7,109 bases of DNA, taken from NCBI GenBank assembly GCA_026395655.1, contig JAPLYJ010000059.1:1-7109 (forward strand), written 5' to 3'. Of this stretch, positions 5,528 to 7,109 are shown in pieces. Origin of the DNA: Candidatus Parcubacteria bacterium (GTDB taxonomy: Bacteria; Patescibacteriota; Minisyncoccia; UBA6257; JAPLYJ01). The notes under the pieces were generated by a model. It was not told where the DNA came from and did no database searches. It was given only the letters and a program-made list of their open reading frames with translations. The position numbers were made by a program, and so were the translations under genes. The first letter of the stretch is position 1. Every line of letters begins with the position of its first letter.

Positions 5528-6523
5528 CTAAAAGGTAATCTTATCTATTACATCAGCTAGCTTGTCAGGATCGTGTCTTAATAAAGACCCAGACCTTAAC
5601 AAACGAGCTAAAAGAATGATTGTCTTTGATTTTTTAGAAATGATAGTTTTCTTAGACAAATCCTCTACCTTATACCCTAAAAACTCAGCTGCGTCAAATG
5701 AAATAAAATTCTTTTTTTCTTTGATATATTTTTTTAAATATTCATGTTTGGGTTTAGTAACATTGATAACCAAATAATCTAAGATATTCTTAGTAAGATA
5801 TTTTTCTAAAATATTTAAAAAAACTTTAGGAGTGTAGTTGTTTGTTTCACCGTATTTAGTCATGATATTACAAAAATATATCTTTTTAGCTTTGCTTTTT
5901 AAGATAGCTTCAGATATGCCTTGGACTAAAAGCGTAGGTAACAAACTAGAATACAAATCTCCTGGACCCATGACAATCAGGTCAGCTTCTTTAATGGCTA
6001 AAATAGCTTTGGGGTTAGCTTTGACAGAAGGATTTAAAAAGAGCTCTTTGATTTTTAAAACTCCATCATGCTTAGGAATATCAATATTGGTTTCCCCTAC
6101 CACTAACAAACCATTTTCTAATCTGGCAAATAATCTTGTGCTCTCTAAGGTAACAGGGATAATTTTGCCTTTGACACCCAAAATCTTAGCAGCCTCATCT
6201 ACGGCTTTAGAAAAGCTACCTGTGATTTTTTCCAAGGCTGTAATGAACAAATTACCAAAACTATGCCCCTTTAGCGCAGATTGACCCTTGAAACGATAAT
6301 TAAACAATTTGGATAACATACTTGAAGAAGAGGGGGAAAGGGCTAATAGAGCCCTTCTAATGTCACCAGGAGGCAAAACACCGAACTCTTCTCTTAAAAG
6401 CCCAGAAGAACCACCATCGTCAGCCATGGTTAAGATGGCACTTAAAGAATATGACTTGTTTTTTAAGCCAGACAGAACTGTAAAGACGCCTGTCCCTCCT
6501 CCTATTACCACAACTTTTTTCAT
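5528..6523 (-). CDS. yvcK: YvcK/CofD-like UDP-sugar-binding factor (gluconeogenesis factor)
   Basis: The 331-residue protein is close in length to the Bacillus YvcK and full length. Family motifs appear in order: the N-terminal nucleotide loop VVVIGGGTG (4-12), MADDGGSSG (33-41), PPGDIRRAL (51-59), HSFGNL (87-92), and PKAILAIKEADLIVMGPGDLYSSLLPTLL (171-199). In Bacillus and mycobacteria, YvcK-type proteins bind UDP-sugars, are needed on gluconeogenic carbon sources and help keep peptidoglycan synthesis in order; no enzymatic activity is firmly established. The related enzyme CofD makes cofactor F420, but the length and motifs favour YvcK. The ATG at 6523 is immediately followed by the Rossmann strand, which fixes the start. 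It begins 6 nt after the leuS stop without a Shine-Dalgarno sequence, and ends 7 nt before the sigma gene, so it is probably part of one operon. Confidence 0.9.
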   Translation of the reverse strand: MKKVVVIGGGTGVFTVLSGLKNKSYSLSAILTMADDGGSSGLLREEFGVLPPGDIRRALLALSPSSSSMLSKLFNYRFKGQSALKGHSFGNLFITALEKITGSFSKAVDEAAKILGVKGKIIPVTLESTRLFARLENGLLVVGETNIDIPKHDGVLKIKELFLNPSVKANPKAILAIKEADLIVMGPGDLYSSLLPTLLVQGISEAILKSKAKKIYFCNIMTKYGETNNYTPKVFLNILEKYLTKNILDYLVINVTKPKHEYLKKYIKEKKNFISFDAAEFLGYKVEDLSKKTIISKKSKTIILLARLLRSGSLLRHDPDKLADVIDKITF

Positions 6524-6529
6524 ATATGT

Positions 6530-7109
6530 TTAAATTACTAAATTAATCAAACGCCCTGATATGTAAATAGATTTTTTAATCTTTTTGTTTTTGATAAAAG
6601 ACAAAATTTTAGGATCTTTTAAAGCTAACTCTTTAGCTTGATTTTCTGATATTGTTTTATTCACCAATATCTTAGAACGAACTTTGCCATTAACCTGAAT
6701 AACCAAATCAAATGTTTTGTCTTCTAAAAAAGAAGCAACGTATTTAGGCCAAGGTTCAAATTGAATAGTTCTAGATTTCTTTAACATTTGATGCCAGATC
6801 TGTTCACAAATATGAGGAGCAAAAGGTGAAAGTAAAACAATCAAAGTTTTAACATGTTCTTTTAATTCGTTTTTTGATATCAAACGCCCTGATACATTTA
6901 ATTGGTTAACATATTCCATCAAAGAAGAAATAGCTGTATTAAAACGCAAAGCTTCTATATCTTCAGTCACTTTTTTGATAGTTTTGTTTTTTGATTTATC
7001 TAAGCTATATATCTCTTGTTTATTCAAAGGTCTGATTTTTTCTTGAAAATCTTTTTTGTTACCTTCCAAGTATTCCCCTACTTGCCACACTTTGCTTAAA
7101 AAACGAACC
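6530..7109 (-). CDS. leuS: Leucyl-tRNA synthetase, C-terminal part (5' end outside window)
   Basis: About 192 C-terminal residues are visible; the frame is open to the right edge, so the true start lies outside. The fragment begins VRFLSKVW, the typical start of the anticodon-binding helical domain, followed by a charged helix, FNTAISSLMEYVNQL and LLSPFAPHICEQIW, all hallmarks of bacterial LeuRS. The last about 75 residues form the C-terminal domain (PWPKY, FDLVIQVNGKVRSKILV, then SIYISGRLINLVI), which contacts the tRNA corner. The catalytic HIGH and KMSKS motifs are upstream of the window. The enzyme charges tRNA-Leu in the cytoplasm. The GTG at 7088-7090 is an internal Val codon and not a start. 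It leads into yvcK with a 6-nt gap. Confidence 0.95.
   Translation of the reverse strand, partial: VRFLSKVWQVGEYLEGNKKDFQEKIRPLNKQEIYSLDKSKNKTIKKVTEDIEALRFNTAISSLMEYVNQLNVSGRLISKNELKEHVKTLIVLLSPFAPHICEQIWHQMLKKSRTIQFEPWPKYVASFLEDKTFDLVIQVNGKVRSKILVNKTISENQAKELALKDPKILSFIKNKKIKKSIYISGRLINLVI

Noticed and set aside
5838..6284. A 148-codon open frame on the plus strand
   Set aside because: It lies entirely antisense to yvcK, whose family motifs are clear; the same applies to the other plus-strand open frames in this gene and in the S-layer-like gene.
6546..6894. A 16-nt exact direct repeat in leuS (6546-6561 and 6879-6894)
   Set aside because: Both copies are in the same frame and encode SGRLI in two ordinary parts of the synthetase; with no further similarity around them it looks like a coincidence of coding.
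1..7109. Recoding of TGA as glycine
   Set aside because: The visible stops are TAA or TAG only, but no in-frame TGA occurs despite many Gly codons, so the standard code suffices.
1..7109. CRISPR array, insertion sequence, prophage or toxin-antitoxin genes
   Set aside because: No regularly spaced repeats, transposase or recombinase motifs, or short paired genes of such types were found on either strand.

Overview
The window reads like a chromosomal segment of an uncultivated, AT-rich bacterium of the Patescibacteria (Candidate Phyla Radiation), probably Parcubacteria-like. The main support is the architecture 'signal peptide, short LQAQIA-type helix, cysteine-flanked peptidoglycan-binding repeat, Pro/Ser/Thr linker with C-x13-C repeats, beta-sandwich modules', plus an ECF sigma factor paired with a DUF5667-like membrane anti-sigma factor. 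This assignment is family knowledge plus inference; no rRNA is present to confirm it. No in-frame TGA occurs in any gene, which argues against the TGA=Gly code of Gracilibacteria and Absconditabacteria.

All six genes lie on the minus strand, so the window is best read from right to left. First come the 3' end of leuS (leucyl-tRNA synthetase, 6530-7109, cut by the window), yvcK (UDP-sugar-binding YvcK/CofD-like factor, 5528-6523), an ECF sigma factor (4987-5520) and its probable anti-sigma factor (4142-4936). The gaps are 6, 7 and 50 nt, so these four look like one operon. A 14-bp perfect inverted repeat buries the anti-sigma start codon just after the sigma stop codon, which suggests translational coupling of regulator and inhibitor.

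Next is a 237-nt gene-free stretch (3905-4141). It holds a perfect 8-bp palindrome after the anti-sigma gene, a pair of ACCTGC direct repeats, a candidate -10 box and a large imperfect hairpin (3954-4032). The hairpin would lie at the very 5' end of the next transcript.

That transcript encodes a 715-aa secreted, wall-binding, S-layer-like protein (1757-3904), whose DNA is visibly GC-richer than its neighbours. It is followed by two hairpins; the second is a strong terminator whose stem is continuous only in the minus-strand RNA because of G-U pairs. The last gene (1-1642, cut at its 3' end) encodes a secreted HExxH metallopeptidase. Its C-terminus carries the same kind of peptidoglycan-binding domain as the S-layer-like protein.

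Taken together, the segment looks like a cell-envelope neighbourhood. YvcK is a factor tied to cell-wall metabolism in other bacteria, the sigma/anti-sigma pair could sense the envelope, and the two exported proteins share a wall-anchoring domain. That the sigma factor controls the two exported proteins is inference only.
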